Source: Bathynomus jamesi
Taxonomy: Eukaryota; Arthropoda; Malacostraca; Isopoda; Cirolanidae
Reading direction: 5' to 3'
NCBI GenBank assembly: GCA_023014485.1
Contig: JAJOZX010002364.1
Location: 446,001 to 510,000, forward strand
Length of the DNA: 64,000 nt
Shown: positions 20,266 to 31,069 of the stretch, piece by piece
Numbering within the stretch: the first letter of the stretch is position 1
Layout of the letters: the number at the start of each line of letters is the position of its first letter
Translations under genes and position numbers: made by a program
The notes under the pieces: generated by a model
What the model was told of the DNA's origin: nothing
Database searches by the model: none
What the model saw: the letters and a program-made list of their open reading frames with translations, nothing else

Positions 20266-21340
20266 TCATTTGCTATCTCTGATTGCTTTCTTGCGAATGC
20301 TTCTTTTACTTTTGTATATTTCGGAGTCTGTGCCATTTTGTTTTTTTGAATTATGAAATGCTTTTGTTTTTTCTCTGATTGCTCTTTTTACATTGCAGTT
20401 TATCCAAGGTTTTTTATTTTTTCCAGTTCTGATTTTACACTGTGGGATATGCTTCCTTTGTATGTTCATTATTATACTTTTAAATTTTTCCCACATAGTA
20501 GTTACTGTCTGTTCTGGCTGTAGAATATCTGTCCAATTTCTTAGACACAGATCATTTACTTGTCCATTTATATTTCCTCTTTTAAAATCTTGGATTTCTA
20601 TTTTATTTTCACTAGGTCTTGAATTACAAACAATATTAAACAGGAGGATACAATGATCACCTGAACCTAGTGTTTCTGAAACTGAGATATCCTGGAAGGT
20701 ATCTGGATTATTTGTTAAAATTAAATCTAGAATGGCATTGGCCCTGGTTGGCTCCTTTACTAACTGGGTTAAACCATTCTCAATTATACAGTCTAAGAAT
20801 CTCTCATTACTTTCTGGTGTTTGTAATATTTCCCAGTCTATACGCCTATAATTGAAATCTCCAACACTAATAATAATGCTTGTCATTGCTTTATTTATTT
20901 CATCAATAAGTTTATTTTCTACATACTGGTACTTATTTTCTTCTCTACTTTTGGGGATTCCTCCAACTGAACATCCCTCAGGTGGTCTATAGATACCCCC
21001 CCATCCTGATTTTCCTGGCATTTTTATGCCCAATATCTATCCATACAGATTCAACTATTTCTTCTTTAACAGAGGTAATTTCAACTGGATTCAGATTTGT
21101 CTTGGCATAAATAAATACTCTGCCACCCTCTGAATATTTATGTTCATAATAAAGAAGTTCATAGCCATCAATTTCATAAGTAATGGTATTATCTCTCTCA
21201 CTAAATGGACTATTTGGTATCGTACTGAATTTTGTCCAAATTTCAGTGACAATCATAACATCAGGATTTTCAATACCTATATATGCCTTGAATTAATTTA
21301 TTTTATCTCTGATACTTCTTGCATTTACATAGAAAAATGA
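20266..21340 (-). pseudogene. CR1 ORF2 endonuclease (EEP) domain
   Basis: Two overlapping minus-strand frames (21,256-20,987 and 21,033-20,266). Motifs: IMIVTEIWTKF (catalytic Glu), GRVFIYAKTNL, IIISVGDFNYRRIDWE near 20,850 (metal-binding Asp/Asn), AILDLILTNNPD near 20,720, and LGSGDHCILLFNI near 20,650 (Asp-His). A single frame change near 21,020. The domain nicks target DNA for target-primed reverse transcription. It is followed by a Lys/Arg-rich linker to the RT. Confidence 0.88.
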
Positions 21341-21525
21341 CAAAGAACCCTTGAAATATTTTGCTTGTAATTTAGTCTGGTTCTTGTTCTGTGATGGTAT
21401 ATTATTTGCATCTCTTTTACTTTCTTTGTTGACCTTTTTCTTTTGAGTTTTAATTATATTTTTTATTAGTTTATTGTTATCAAGAGTATTGGTATTTGTA
21501 CTAATTTGGCCTATTCCTTTGGTTT

Positions 21526-22206
21526 TTAGTCAATTATATGATACAATCTTTGATAGTAAATCAGTCCCTTTACTATTAAGGTGAATTCCATCTCTGTTAT
21601 AGAACTCTCTTTTTGTAAAAATTTATTCCATAGTTTGATATATGTAATTTCCATGCTCTGACATAGTGTCTTAAGCCTACTATTTATATATAGTGCTTGT
21701 GAGTACCACTTATTATTCTCATGTATCCTGGGAATTATACCGGTGATAGATGTTTTAAGGTTAGGTCTCCATTCCTTTAACTTCGTTAATAGCTGTTTAT
21801 ATGACTCCATGATTTCTTCGGAGTGCTTACCCTTTATATCATTTCCACCTACCAGTATAACCATATTCTTTGGTACAGTTAGGTCAATACCAGATCCTTT
21901 TTCTATAATTTTATTACTAATTCTGTTTATCCCTGCACCTGGATAACAGTAAGCTATGCTACCTCTAGGTAATTTAGATCCTAGGCCCCTCACTTGAGAG
22001 TCGCCTATAACGGATGCTGGTTCAAACACACCTATAGCTTTAGAGTGCCTAGGTTTATATGAGTCTGGAGTATTGCTAAAATTTTGTTTTATAGAAAATG
22101 AATTAAATCTATTTGTTAATTCTATTAAAACATTTTCATTTGGTTTTAAAATCCTTGGTTTCCAGGTTTTCTTTGGCATTTCCCACTCATTTGGCCTATT
22201 TTGCAT
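21526..22206 (-). pseudogene. CR1 ORF1 with SGNH (GDSL-like) esterase domain
   Basis: A minus-strand frame from 22,206 (226 codons). It contains PASVIGDSQVRGLGSKLP (the GDS block with nucleophile Ser), YCYPGAGINRISNK (oxyanion Gly), and MVILVGGNDIKGKHSE (the GxND block). The final Asp-x-x-His block (NRDGIHLNSKGTDLL) is present at about 21,590-21,545 but in another frame, so one frameshift near 21,605 breaks the catalytic triad from the rest. ORF1 esterases are known for CR1/L2 elements, with an unsettled role in retrotransposition. Confidence 0.9.
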
Positions 22207-22374
22207 GGACCTAGGCCCAACTAAAACATTGGGTTCAGGCTGTTTCTGAGTTTCAGCCTCATTTACAGTATTAGGCCCAGGCCAAACTTAAACTGCAATA
22301 TCTCTACAAGTTGGTCTGGCCTCTCCCTCACTAATAGACCCTCTGGACAGTGATAGGACAGTGATAGGAAAAGA

Positions 22375-22600
22375 GGCCATAGCCTTAAGCTTTTTCAGCA
22401 AAGATGTAAATCATAGTTAGTACAACATAGTTTTTCAAATAGAATAGTAAAATTCTGGAATAGCTTAGATGAAGTTGTGAGTTCCCATACTTTGGAGACT
22501 TAAGAATGAACTAGATAAAATAATGACTGAAAGAGGTATTTGGTAATGACATTTTGCTGGAACTGGTAATGGTGTTGAGAAGAGGTTTGTGAACCCTTCC
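22375..22600 (+). pseudogene. CR1-type RT C-terminal fragment
   Basis: The plus strand carries FSNRIVKFWNSLDEVV-like and KNELDKIMTERGIW-like pieces, the terminal CR1 RT motifs, in opposite orientation to the adjacent larger CR1. It ends where a TA microsatellite starts. Confidence 0.65.
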
Positions 22601-22603
22601 CAC

Positions 22604-22604
<1 letters not shown>

Positions 22605-22642
<38 letters not shown>
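22605..22642. repeat. TA microsatellite
   Basis: About 19 TA units, immediately 5' of a retroposon-like sequence. A second shorter TA run (22,937-22,948) lies right after its A tail. Confidence 0.95.
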
Positions 22643-22644
<2 letters not shown>

Positions 22645-22936
22645 CCGCAAGGGGCCCCGCAAGGGGGTTCTAAGCTCGTGCTCTTGAGTGCTCTTTGTGC
22701 TCGTTTGTACGTGCTTGTTCCTGGAGGTTTCACGTGCGCCCTCCCGGCCCTAGCACCCAAGGATGATGGGGCTCGACCCTGCAGTCCTTGTCATCCTTGG
22801 TCTTTTTCCACTTCGACTGTCCCCTCCACCCTTTCTTTTTCCTCTGTCTTTCCTCTCACTTTTTCTTTGTTTTTCCGCTGAGATATGCCCTTTTAAATAG
22901 AGGCGAATCGGTTCTTCCCGAACTTAAAAAAAAAAA
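22643..22936 (+). mobile_element. Retroposon-like repeat set in TA repeats (copy 1)
   Basis: It begins CCCCGCAAGGGGCCCCGCAA and ends GGTTCTTCCCGAACTT followed by 11 A. It is pyrimidine-rich with no coding potential. A near-identical inverse copy lies at 62,331-62,607, also bounded by TA repeats. The A tail plus constant 3' end suggest a LINE-mobilised short element. No tRNA-like promoter is evident. Confidence 0.75.
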
Positions 22937-22949
22937 TATATATATATTA

Positions 22950-23230
22950 TTTTTTATTTAGGTAAATCTCATCACCCACACACAGTGATGGGATGTAGGG
23001 AGGCAGCATCTTGGGTTAGGGGATACTCTGTCTTTATACCCCCCATTTAGAGATATTTCTCTGAGTGGTGCCCCCATAACACTGTGATGTATGAAAGACT
23101 CATTATGTTCACTTGCCTCATAGACACCTTTAAATGGGAGACCCCTGAATGGATGTACATTCAAATACTCTATACAGTCTTTACAGTCCCACCTACTCCT
23201 TTTGTATTACATTATTCAGGTTATAGCTAT
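22950..23230 (+). mobile_element. Right terminal inverted repeat of family 2 transposon, outer part
   Basis: CATTTAGAGATATTTCTCTG, ACACCTTTAAATGGGAGACC and TACAGTCTTTACAG are inverse matches to 15,150-15,330; GGATGTAGGGAGGCAGCATC is the inverse of 18,440. It closes the family 2 element after about 4.4 kb of inserted DNA. Confidence 0.65.
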
Positions 23231-23434
23231 ATAGATCTATGTAAAACTTCTTGTGATGAGATAACCATATGATGTCTACAATTAGTACAGTAGTGGTATT
23301 GATGAATGATTCACAAGATCCAAAGTTTTGAAGTTAATGTACCGCTAGTAGATGTGTGACAATCTGCAATTTGCAGAGATCAAATGGATCTTAATTTTGC
23401 ATGTAACTGTATTTATGGTTTGTTTATATTAACA

Positions 23435-23492
23435 GTGGAGCCACCCAGATGGGCTGAAGGGCCCCTAGTGTGCCCACTATAAAATTTTACCA
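23435..23492 (+). mobile_element. CR1-type 3' tail, plus orientation
   Basis: AGTGGAGCCACCCAGATGGG and CCTAGTGTGCCCACTATAAA are the plus-sense form of the tails at 4,357, 9,926 and 14,767. Confidence 0.7.
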
Positions 23493-23634
23493 TGTTTTAA
23501 ATGACATGGGCTGGACCTGTAAATCAAAATAACTTTTTATGAAGTAGTTTTAGTCACTTTATTCAAATTAGTCACTCATTTTTTGTGCAAACTATTGTGG
23601 AAAATAATAATATAAATATATATACAGGGTGGGC

Positions 23635-24355
23635 CGAAAGTCTGGATCCATAGGAAAATATTTATTTTAATACATAAATTACAACAAAATAATAAATACT
23701 TAAAATGAATATCAACTTTAACTCGTAAATGCGTATCCGTGATACTGTACAGTGGTTCGTACTCCAGTATAAACAACAAATTATAACAAATGCTCAAATT
23801 GGTGGCCTCTGACATCGAGACACTTAGGGATGGAATTTATGATTTTTAATAATTCTTTGAATTGACATTCTCGAGATGCGTGTTTCATTTGATAATCTTC
23901 TTGTTGACTTTACTGGACTATTCGTTAAAGTTTCACATACCATTGCAGAGGTATTTTCATCAGTTGCAGTTTTTGGACGACCAGAACGCCATTGATCATG
24001 TACACTTCCTGTTTCTTTGAAACGTTTAAACAACTTGCCAACAGTCGCATGTGTTACTGGATGCTTATCAGGATGATTTCTATTGAATTCGGTAGCAACT
24101 TCTCTGTGTGTAGCGCCCTGTCTTGCGTACATGAGCACAAGTTCTACCCGGTCTTCTGTTGTTAGATTCGAAGCCATTTCTGGGCTGAAATAAAAAAAGT
24201 ATTTGAGTATTTATACTGGAGTACGAACTACTGTACAGTATCACGGATACGCATTTACGAGAAAGTTGATATTCATTTTAAGTATTTACCATTTGTTATA
24301 ATTTATGTATTAAAATAAATATTTTCCTATGGATCCAGACTTTCGGCCCACCCTG
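23635..24355 (-). mobile_element. Mariner-type element keeping only the HTH half
   Basis: Ends CAGGGTGGGCCGAAAGTCTG and its inverse, with TA on both sides. The inverted similarity extends inward for about 140 bp (GTATCCGTGATACTGTACAG near 23,730 pairs with 24,225). The minus-strand frame 24,177-23,824 (117 codons) starts MASNLTTEDRVELVLMYARQ and includes FNRNHPDKHPVTHATVGKLF and WRSGRPKTATDE, a paired-type HTH with the GRP linker. The catalytic core is deleted. The ends resemble the 11,735 element. Confidence 0.9.
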
Positions 24356-24544
24356 TATATTTAGTGTATTTGTAGTTGGGGGTGGTATGATGTCATGTTA
24401 CTCTGCAACTTAATTAGTTTGTTGGTTTCTGTTCTGGCTATTTTTTTTTTTCTAATTGGATTCAGTTTGGTGGTATTTGTGATAGAATTATGATGTGCCA
24501 TTCGTGTGGTTTCAATTTTGAGAACTTGATTTGTCATGTGCCCT

Positions 24545-24631
24545 AGATGATTAATTAAATGATTAACTGAATGCCCGGTTAGGTCAACTGTACATCCTTG
24601 ATGATTGATTAGGTTGTCATGATATTTTCGT
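24545..24631. mobile_element. Relic of the TAACCTAACC foldback family
   Basis: ATGCCCGGTTAGGTCAACTG and TTGTCATGATATTTTCGTTA match one arm of the hairpins at 14,557 and 31,070. Confidence 0.6.
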
Positions 24632-25118
24632 TAGGGGTGCACTGGATATGATATACAGCCGGATATTCGTCCAGATATTGCGAAATATCTGGTATCTGGC
24701 AGGATATGGGTCATATCCAGCCAGATATGCTGGATATAGGTCAAGACATTAGAAAATTAACACCTGTATGAAAATCTGCCATAATATGATAACACATTAC
24801 AAATAATATTTTATATACAAAAAAATGGAAAGCCCTCCAGGGCCCACCCCTAAACCAGTCCAGCAACACTTTTTATATTTATTAATATACAGTCCAATTG
24901 TATAACAAACAAAACTATGATATCTAATGCAGTTGCCATCTTTAATGAAAAGGATTATTGCTTTGTTGCCAAATTTTCAACATGGAAAATAATTATGAAT
25001 ATGTTACAAAAAATGACAAACTAATAAACCCTAGCTGGGTATCAGTTATTGGCCAATACTATTTTTAATTATTGGTATCAGTTATTGGCTAAAAAGCGAT
25101 ATCAGTACATCCCTAATA
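24632..25118. mobile_element. Possible hAT-type MITE
   Basis: Ends TAGGGGTGCACTG (24,632) and CAGTACATCCCTA (about 25,105-25,117) are imperfect inverted copies. Internal degenerate repeats of GGATAT/ATATCC and TATCAGTTATTGGC resemble subterminal repeats. No clear 8-bp duplication and no ORF. Confidence 0.5.
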
Positions 25119-26479
25119 CAGTATTCTGTAGATTTATTTTATCAGGATTATTAATTATTAAAGTATAAATAGCTCTCTTCCTAAGTTTTAAGCTTAATTT
25201 AACTTAGTATTTAGAGAGATTATGGTAAATTCCTAGTTTAGAGGCATCCTTCAAATTTTTATTGTACATTCATAAAGGTTACATACACCATTGGGATCTT
25301 TTCCATTTGGGGGCTAGCAGGGTAAATCCAGGATAAATAGGCAGGTAGAAGTGCTGATATAACACTAATACATCTTCAATATTCCCAAAACGTGGTCTGA
25401 GGGTGTTTTTTAGTGAAAAAACAAATTCCCAAATTTTTTTGAAAATCAGTCAAATAGGTCAAAATTTAGGGTCAGGTCAAATTTTGGCCAAATCATGACC
25501 TAAGAAATTTTTAAATCACTATATCTTGGCTTCTAATTGTCGTAGCTTAATAAACTTTATATGGATGGAAGCGGAATGAGCTCTAGTTTCCAAAAATGGT
25601 ACTTTCATTGGAATAATTTAATAAAAAAAAACACTTAATTTTGAAAAAACAAAAAAATTCAGGATTTTACCTTGAAGGGATCAATTTTTTTTTTAAATTT
25701 TATTGAAGAAAAAATGTTGCCTGAGCAAAGATCTACCATAATCAGCAATAAAAAGTTAGCTTACAGGCCATTATATAGCTTAAAACTTAATTTTATTAAT
25801 GCTGGCTTTCTTCATTTTTTCAGAATTTCATCAAAAATTTATTTAATGAAACTAAACATATTAAATAGTAGGATAACAATATAATAAGGATATACCTAGT
25901 GTTTGTAATTATTAATTGTAATTTAAATACGTATATACTCTCTACATTCTACATACATGCTAAGTGCTAACTTCATACATATATGCTAATTTGTTTTAAG
26001 TTTTCTTGAAAAATTTTCTAAATCTTGAGCTGGAAAGACATACTGTATCCTTGTTCCGCCTCTTAAACTTGACTCAGCTGTTCCAAATATGTTCTCGGGG
26101 GGAACAGGGCAAATATCGTCTTCTGCAGGAAAAATGTACGAGGGCGCTATTCCTGAAGATAAAGAAATTTAATCACATAAGCATCATATTCTGCATCATA
26201 TGACTTGACCAGTCCTAACCACAATTCTTTTTCTTACACACAACTGACAAAAGAACCTACTTCTATTTCTTTATTGCCTAACTCTCCTTCGATATCACCA
26301 GCTTCTCCATCATGATCTACTTCTTCTCCACTAACAATTTTTCTTATTTCTTCTGACTGAAGACTATTAGATAACGAATATAATTTGCTGAGAAAGGGAT
26401 AAATCTGTGTAATTTTGGGGTACCTTTAATTGGGATAATCAGTAAATTGAGACGCTCTTGTAGGGAATTTTCTATTTCT

Positions 26480-27660
26480 GTAACTTCATTTTTGGATACA
26501 TAAAAAAATAATTGTGGAATCTAAATTAGTTGAGCAAAATTCAAAAAAGTCTTTGGTAGTTAAAATTTGATTATCAATCGGTCGTTGTAAACTGGCTTTT
26601 GCTACTGATCTTTTCACAGTGCCACTTATTCCATCACACACGCTCTTTTCATGTGACGTAGCAAAAAATTCCACTCTCTGTCTATTCCAAAATCAGCTTT
26701 GTGGTGGCATAAATTCAAAAAGTTTAATTTATTTTTATACTGGGATGCACAGCCATCAGTAAAGTAGTGAATTTTTGATAAAGTTGGATGCTGCTCACGA
26801 ATACTAGGTATAAGTTTTTTTAGAAAGGAATATACTAGCATTGTACTGTGCTTACGACAATCAGAAATAAAACAATAACTTTGATGACAAATTTTTTTGC
26901 CAAGTTTATAATAATATACGAAAGGATGCACGGTACACTGGGAAGTTTCCCAGTGAAACCCTTGTGCGGCATCCTGAACAATAAAAGAAACGTTTTCTGC
27001 GAAGTCCCCTACAAGAACACCTTCATTTTCTTTCATATTTTCTTTTAGCTCTTTAAAGTAATTGGATTGGCTTTTGTTTGTGAAATGATGCCTAGTTAGT
27101 TTTGTAATATTTTTACTCAATGATTCCACAAAATCTTGTGGAGATTCAACTTTGTCTTTAATCATGCAGTTGTCCACACTCTCCCACTGTTTATAAGTTA
27201 TTTCTTCCGCATTAAACATAAAATCTGAAGTTTCTAAATATTGTTTAACACCTCCCTCATGGGGGCATTTTTTACATTTGTGCATCATACAATCTTCATC
27301 TTCTATGTTACAGACCGATAAGGCCATCAGCCTTTTGTAGTCTAAATCTTTAATCCCCAAAGCTGCTATCTGTAGCTTTGGGTTTTGATGGTATGTACAT
27401 ACACAGAGTGTGTACCACTCTGACCTGCGAGTACACACCAAGATGATCTTAAGTTTGCAAAAGAGCTAAATCTGATTTTTGAATTAGCTTCATTTTTTAT
27501 ATATTCTCTGAATAATTCATGTAAATTACATAGCATCAATCTCTTCTGCATCTTCACTTTTTCTCCATTTTCATTAATAGTAAATTTATAATCCTTCATT
27601 CCTGGACACATTCGGCTATAATCATCACACTCATAAAATTCTCTTACAATCTTCTTCACT
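26480..27660 (-). pseudogene. Family 1 transposase, main exon(s) (copy 2) with putative DDE core
   Basis: Frames 27,659-27,366, 27,441-26,626 and 26,674-26,486 are joined by two frame changes. In order: REFYECDDYSRMCPGMKDYK, QKRLMLCNLHELFREYIK, SGTHSVYVHT then TYHQNPKLQIAALGIKDLDY, CMMHKCKKCPHEGGVKQYLE (a Cys cluster), TRHHFTNKSQSNYFKELKEN, GVLVGDFAENVSFIVQDAAQ (probable first Asp), HWETSQCTVHPFVYYYKLGK, SKIHYFTDGCASQYKNKLNF (probable second Asp), and FFATSHEKSVCDGISGTVKR (possible Glu). Asp-Asp-Glu on an RNase H-like order is my inference; the peptide blocks recall repetitive uncharacterised proteins in cnidarians and aphids. Inactive because of frameshifts. Confidence 0.7.
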
Positions 27661-28044
27661 GGTTATGACCTTTCCTTTCGACATACTTGGAACATGCGGT
27701 AATATACCATATTCTTTTTGCAAACTCTGACTTTTTCTCACCATATACGTAGAAGTTTCAAAGAATTCTAGTTTTTTTCAATTGAAAATGGATATAAAGA
27801 TACAATTTGTAATTTAATCTTGCGATCAATTGTAGAAATAAATTTGTCTTTAAGCTCTTGCATGACATTTTCATACCTAAAATTATAAAAAAAAGAAATG
27901 AGTAAAAATCTAAGTTAAGTTAGTAAATTAAATATTAAATTTTATTTTATTCTAAAAAAAATCTATTGTTTCATTAAGTATTGTACATATAAATAACAAT
28001 AGCTACATGTTTTTAATGTATAATAAACTTTTTGCCTTTTTAAA

Positions 28045-28195
28045 TCATCATCCCAACGACCCTTTTTGGATAGGCCAGCAACAGTGTCTTCCTGGATAGA
28101 AGTCCCATGGCAGATTCTATACTACTTCTAACTTTTCATGATGTTGTCTGAAATTTTGAAGTGGCCTTTTTTTGTTTTTGCTGTGACGTTAACTC
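28045..28195 (-). pseudogene. Family 1 transposase, second coding exon (copy 2)
   Basis: After an acceptor (TTCTTTACAG on the minus strand) the reading ELTSQQKQKKATSK matches GLTPVQKQKKGAKK of copy 1 at the same exon position, then stops. The intron phase is conserved with copy 1. The 3' limit of the exon is approximate. Confidence 0.5.
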
Positions 28196-28385
28196 AGCTG
28201 TAAAGAATTACATAAAATTACAATTGAGATACAAATATTATTAAATTATATATGTATATGTAATGTATGTTAGTTGTCTAACTGAGACTTGGTTTATTAA
28301 TTAGATAAAAATTAAATATATGTTTATTGAAAGATTTCATTAATTATATAAGAAATAAATATATGGTTATTTAAAGATATTTACC

Positions 28386-28611
28386 TGTGTTTATGGGGCT
28401 CTCATCTAAATATGGTAATATTTTATCGCTAAGTATATCCTTATTATGTTGTGGATCTTCCAAAAAAATTTCCTCAACAGGTGGAGCCATAGAAATATTT
28501 GTAGACAAGCTACTACTGCGCTCAAAGGATTCTTCATTTGCTGGTAAAGGACACAGTTCTTGTAGCGGTACAGCCTCTTGTGCTGGTACAGATTCCAGTA
28601 TTCCAGGTTAA
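28386..28611 (-). pseudogene. Family 1 transposase, first coding exon (copy 2)
   Basis: Minus-strand reading: PGILESVPAQEAVPLQELCP, NEESFERSSSLSTNIS, PPVEEIFLEDPQHN and KDILSDKILPYLDESPINTG, then GTAAAT as donor. The final block matches copy 1 at 11,310-11,361. Acidic and without a known domain. The plus-strand frame over the same bases is a shadow. Confidence 0.55.
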
Positions 28612-29469
28612 CTTCTTATTAAGGTGTAGCAATTGCTACACAATAGCTGATCCTTTTGAAGAACTCCATAACTTACAGAAGCCATAAGTTCCGTAACTTT
28701 TTTAATAATATTGAAAATTCTTTTTTTTTTGTTTTTTTTAAAGGATCAGAACAATATAATTTCTTATTTTTTGGCATTTTTTTAAGTTATTTAGGTAGAT
28801 ATTTAGGTACACCTGTATCTTTCAATATATAGTTATTAAAATCTGAAAATAGAAAAATAAAAAATGAAGAAAGCCAGCATTAATAAAATTAAGTTTTAAG
28901 CTATATAATAGCCTATAAGCTAACTTTTTATTGCTGATTATGGTAGATCTTTGCTCAGGCAACATTTTTTCTTCAATAAAATTTTTTAAAAAATTGATCC
29001 CTTCAATGTTAAATCCTGAAATGTTTTTTGTTTTTTCAAAATTAAGTTTTTTTTTATTAAATTATCCAAATGAAAGTACCATTTTGGGAAATTAGAGCTC
29101 ATTCTGCTTCCATCCATATAAAGTTTATTAGCTATGACAATTAGAAGCCGAGATATAGGGATTTAAAAAATTCTTAGGTCACGATTTGGCCAAAATTTGA
29201 CCTGACCCTAAATTTTGACCTATTTGACCAATTTTCAAAAAAATTTGGGAATTTGTTTTTTCCACTAAAAAATGCCCCCAGACCAAGTTTTATGCAAATT
29301 GAAGACATGACCATGTGGTTTATCTCTATTTAACATGGATTTACCCAGCAGCAAATTTTAATGAAAATTGGTATAGCTACTAATGTAGTTTTGGTCACTG
29401 ATTTCAAAAATAATACCTTTTTTTGGAGAAATAAAAAACATACATGTTAGAGCACTTTAAATAATTAAT

Positions 29470-29550
29470 GTGTTTTTAATGAAAATATCATGACTTAACC
29501 TAACCAATCATCAAGGGCATACAGTTGACCTAACTGGGCATTAATTCTTG
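29470..29550. mobile_element. Relic of the TAACCTAACC foldback family
   Basis: AATGAAAATATCATGACTTA, TAACCTAACCAATCATCAAG and CAGTTGACCTAACTGGGCAT match an arm of 31,070-31,245. It lies in the centre of an inverted repeat at the right end of family 1 copy 2. Confidence 0.65.
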
Positions 29551-30097
29551 ATCTTTTTCTGCTACTTTTACAGATCTGCTGGGATCCTTCAAAAAATTCA
29601 TAAAGTTGCACTTTTTACCATTTGACCAATGCTTTTGGCAACGAAAGAACGGTATTTTTATCAAAGGAACACACTTTTTCATAAACAGTAGCAGCTTGTG
29701 ACTGGCTAAATTTAACACAATCCTCTGTAACTAGTTTAAGCTGGTTAAAACACACATTAATTATTTAAAGTGCTCTAACATGTTTGTTTTTAATTTCTAA
29801 AAAAAAAAATTATTTTTTAAATCAGTGACCAAAACTACATTCGTATACTGATTTTCATTAAAATTTGCTGCTAGCCCCAAACAGAAAAGACCCCACCATT
29901 GGATTGGAAATAATTTATTTATGAATGTTGTGATGTGGAAAAAGAATTTAACTGAACTTGGGCATGATATATGTATACTTTAGCATTGGAAATTATTTAT
30001 AAATTTAATATCAACAAAAAATATGTAAGCCTGAATATAACTATTAAAAGTATTAAAATTATATTATAACTGAAATGTGTCATGTGTGATGTAGCTT

Positions 30098-30165
30098 CTT
30101 TGCCTGGTTAGGTCAACTGTATGCCCTTAACAATTGGTTAGGTTAAGTCATGATGATTTTGTTTA
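30098..30165. mobile_element. Relic of the TAACCTAACC foldback family
   Basis: GGTTAGGTCAACTGTATGCC and ATTGGTTAGGTTAAGTCATG, inverse orientation to the copy at 29,470. Confidence 0.65.
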
Positions 30166-30314
30166 AACTAACAAAAATATCAATATATATTCCAACTAAA
30201 ATAACCTTTCTGGGTCCCAACATATATTTAATGCAAACCTACAATTGTGAGTAATATGTTTTTGGTGAATGACACCATTCATTCTAACTTCTTTCAGATA
30301 TTGTGGGTTATAAC

Positions 30315-31038
30315 TAGGGTGACCAGACATCCCACATTTAGAGTTTCTATCCCGCAAAAAACATTGACCAATGTGGGACAATGCAATGTCCCACATTCTC
30401 GTATTTATGCAATTTTCGTACAAATGAAATGTAATTTGTATTCATTATCGTAGATCTGGCATCCGCGCATCCCCTCATAAATGTTTTAAAACTTTTTTGA
30501 AACCTCCAGTACGACAGACCTCGATGGCTGACGCTTGTCAGTTAAAATTTTGAATTATAATGGTGTTGACATGTTATTTAATTGTCAGAGTACCCATACA
30601 TTTTAAAAATGACTTCAAAAAGAAAGTGCACTTTCAATGAAGATTTAGAAAAAGAATATCCTTTTATTAAAAAAGCAAAGAGTGAGAGCATGGTGAAATG
30701 TATTAAATGTTTTTCTACTTTTTCAATTGCAAGTGGTGGGAAATGTGACATTAAGCATCATTTAAACTCTACTAAGCATAAACAAGCTGATGCCTGCGCT
30801 TCATCAAGTAGGCCTTTGACAACATTTTCTCAGAGTAAAGATTTTGATGAAGAGAAAAAAAGTGTAGCAGTAGCTGAAGAAACTTGGACTTGGATAAAGT
30901 AAAATGCCTATAGAGTGCTGCAAAATGCTTTTAAAAGGTATTGGTTGACCCATTGAGTGTTATCGAGATATCATACGAGTATATTAGTGTACCAATGGAT
31001 CCATCCCACACTGGGATCGCAAAAATATGGTCACCCTA
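30315..31038 (+). mobile_element. hAT transposon, non-autonomous, with perfect 8-bp target duplication
   Basis: Ends TAGGGTGACCA and TGGTCACCCTA; flanks GTTATAAC on both sides (30,307-30,314 and 31,039-31,046), an exact 8-bp duplication. Contains only the N-terminal DNA-binding ORF of the transposase. Confidence 0.92.
30582..30902 (+). pseudogene. hAT transposase N-terminal BED-type zinc finger ORF
   Basis: The first Met (30,582) gives MSEYPYILKMTSKRKCTFNE, and MTSKRK at 30,609 may be the true start. Then EYPFIKKAKSESMVKCIKCF, STFSIASGGKCDIKHHLNST and KHKQADACASSSRPLTTF. The C-x2-C, then H-x4-H pattern (CIKC...HHLNSTKHK) with FSIAxGGKxDIxxH is typical of the DNA-binding finger at the start of many hAT transposases. 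It stops after WTWIK, and no catalytic core remains. Confidence 0.85.
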
Positions 31039-31069
31039 GTTATAACCCAGCATTTTTTACAAATAATTA

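Larger units (their letters stand above)
18499..22300 (-). mobile_element. CR1-clade LINE, nearly full length
   Basis: On the minus strand, reading down from 22,300: ORF1 with an SGNH esterase (22,206-21,526), EEP endonuclease (21,340-20,266), then RT (19,949-18,569), all in the CR1 order. Frameshifts separate the pieces. The 3' end is near 18,500, next to a short TA run. It is inserted into the right inverted end of the family 2 transposon. Confidence 0.85.
25285..29905 (-). mobile_element. Family 1 DNA transposon, copy 2, with long inverted repeats
   Basis: Left arm 25,285-25,830 and right arm 28,865-29,345 plus 29,755-29,905 are inverted copies; for example AAGATCTACCATAATCAGCA (25,730) pairs with TGCTGATTATGGTAGATCTT (28,935), and TTTGGGGGCTAGCAG (25,305) with CTGCTAGCCCCAAA (29,867). 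The right end contains a further inverted repeat with a foldback relic at 29,470-29,550. Inside, on the minus strand, are exons at 28,611-28,386, about 28,195-28,045 and 27,660-26,480. It shares gene structure with 10,180-13,215. The exact target duplication was not resolved. Confidence 0.75.
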
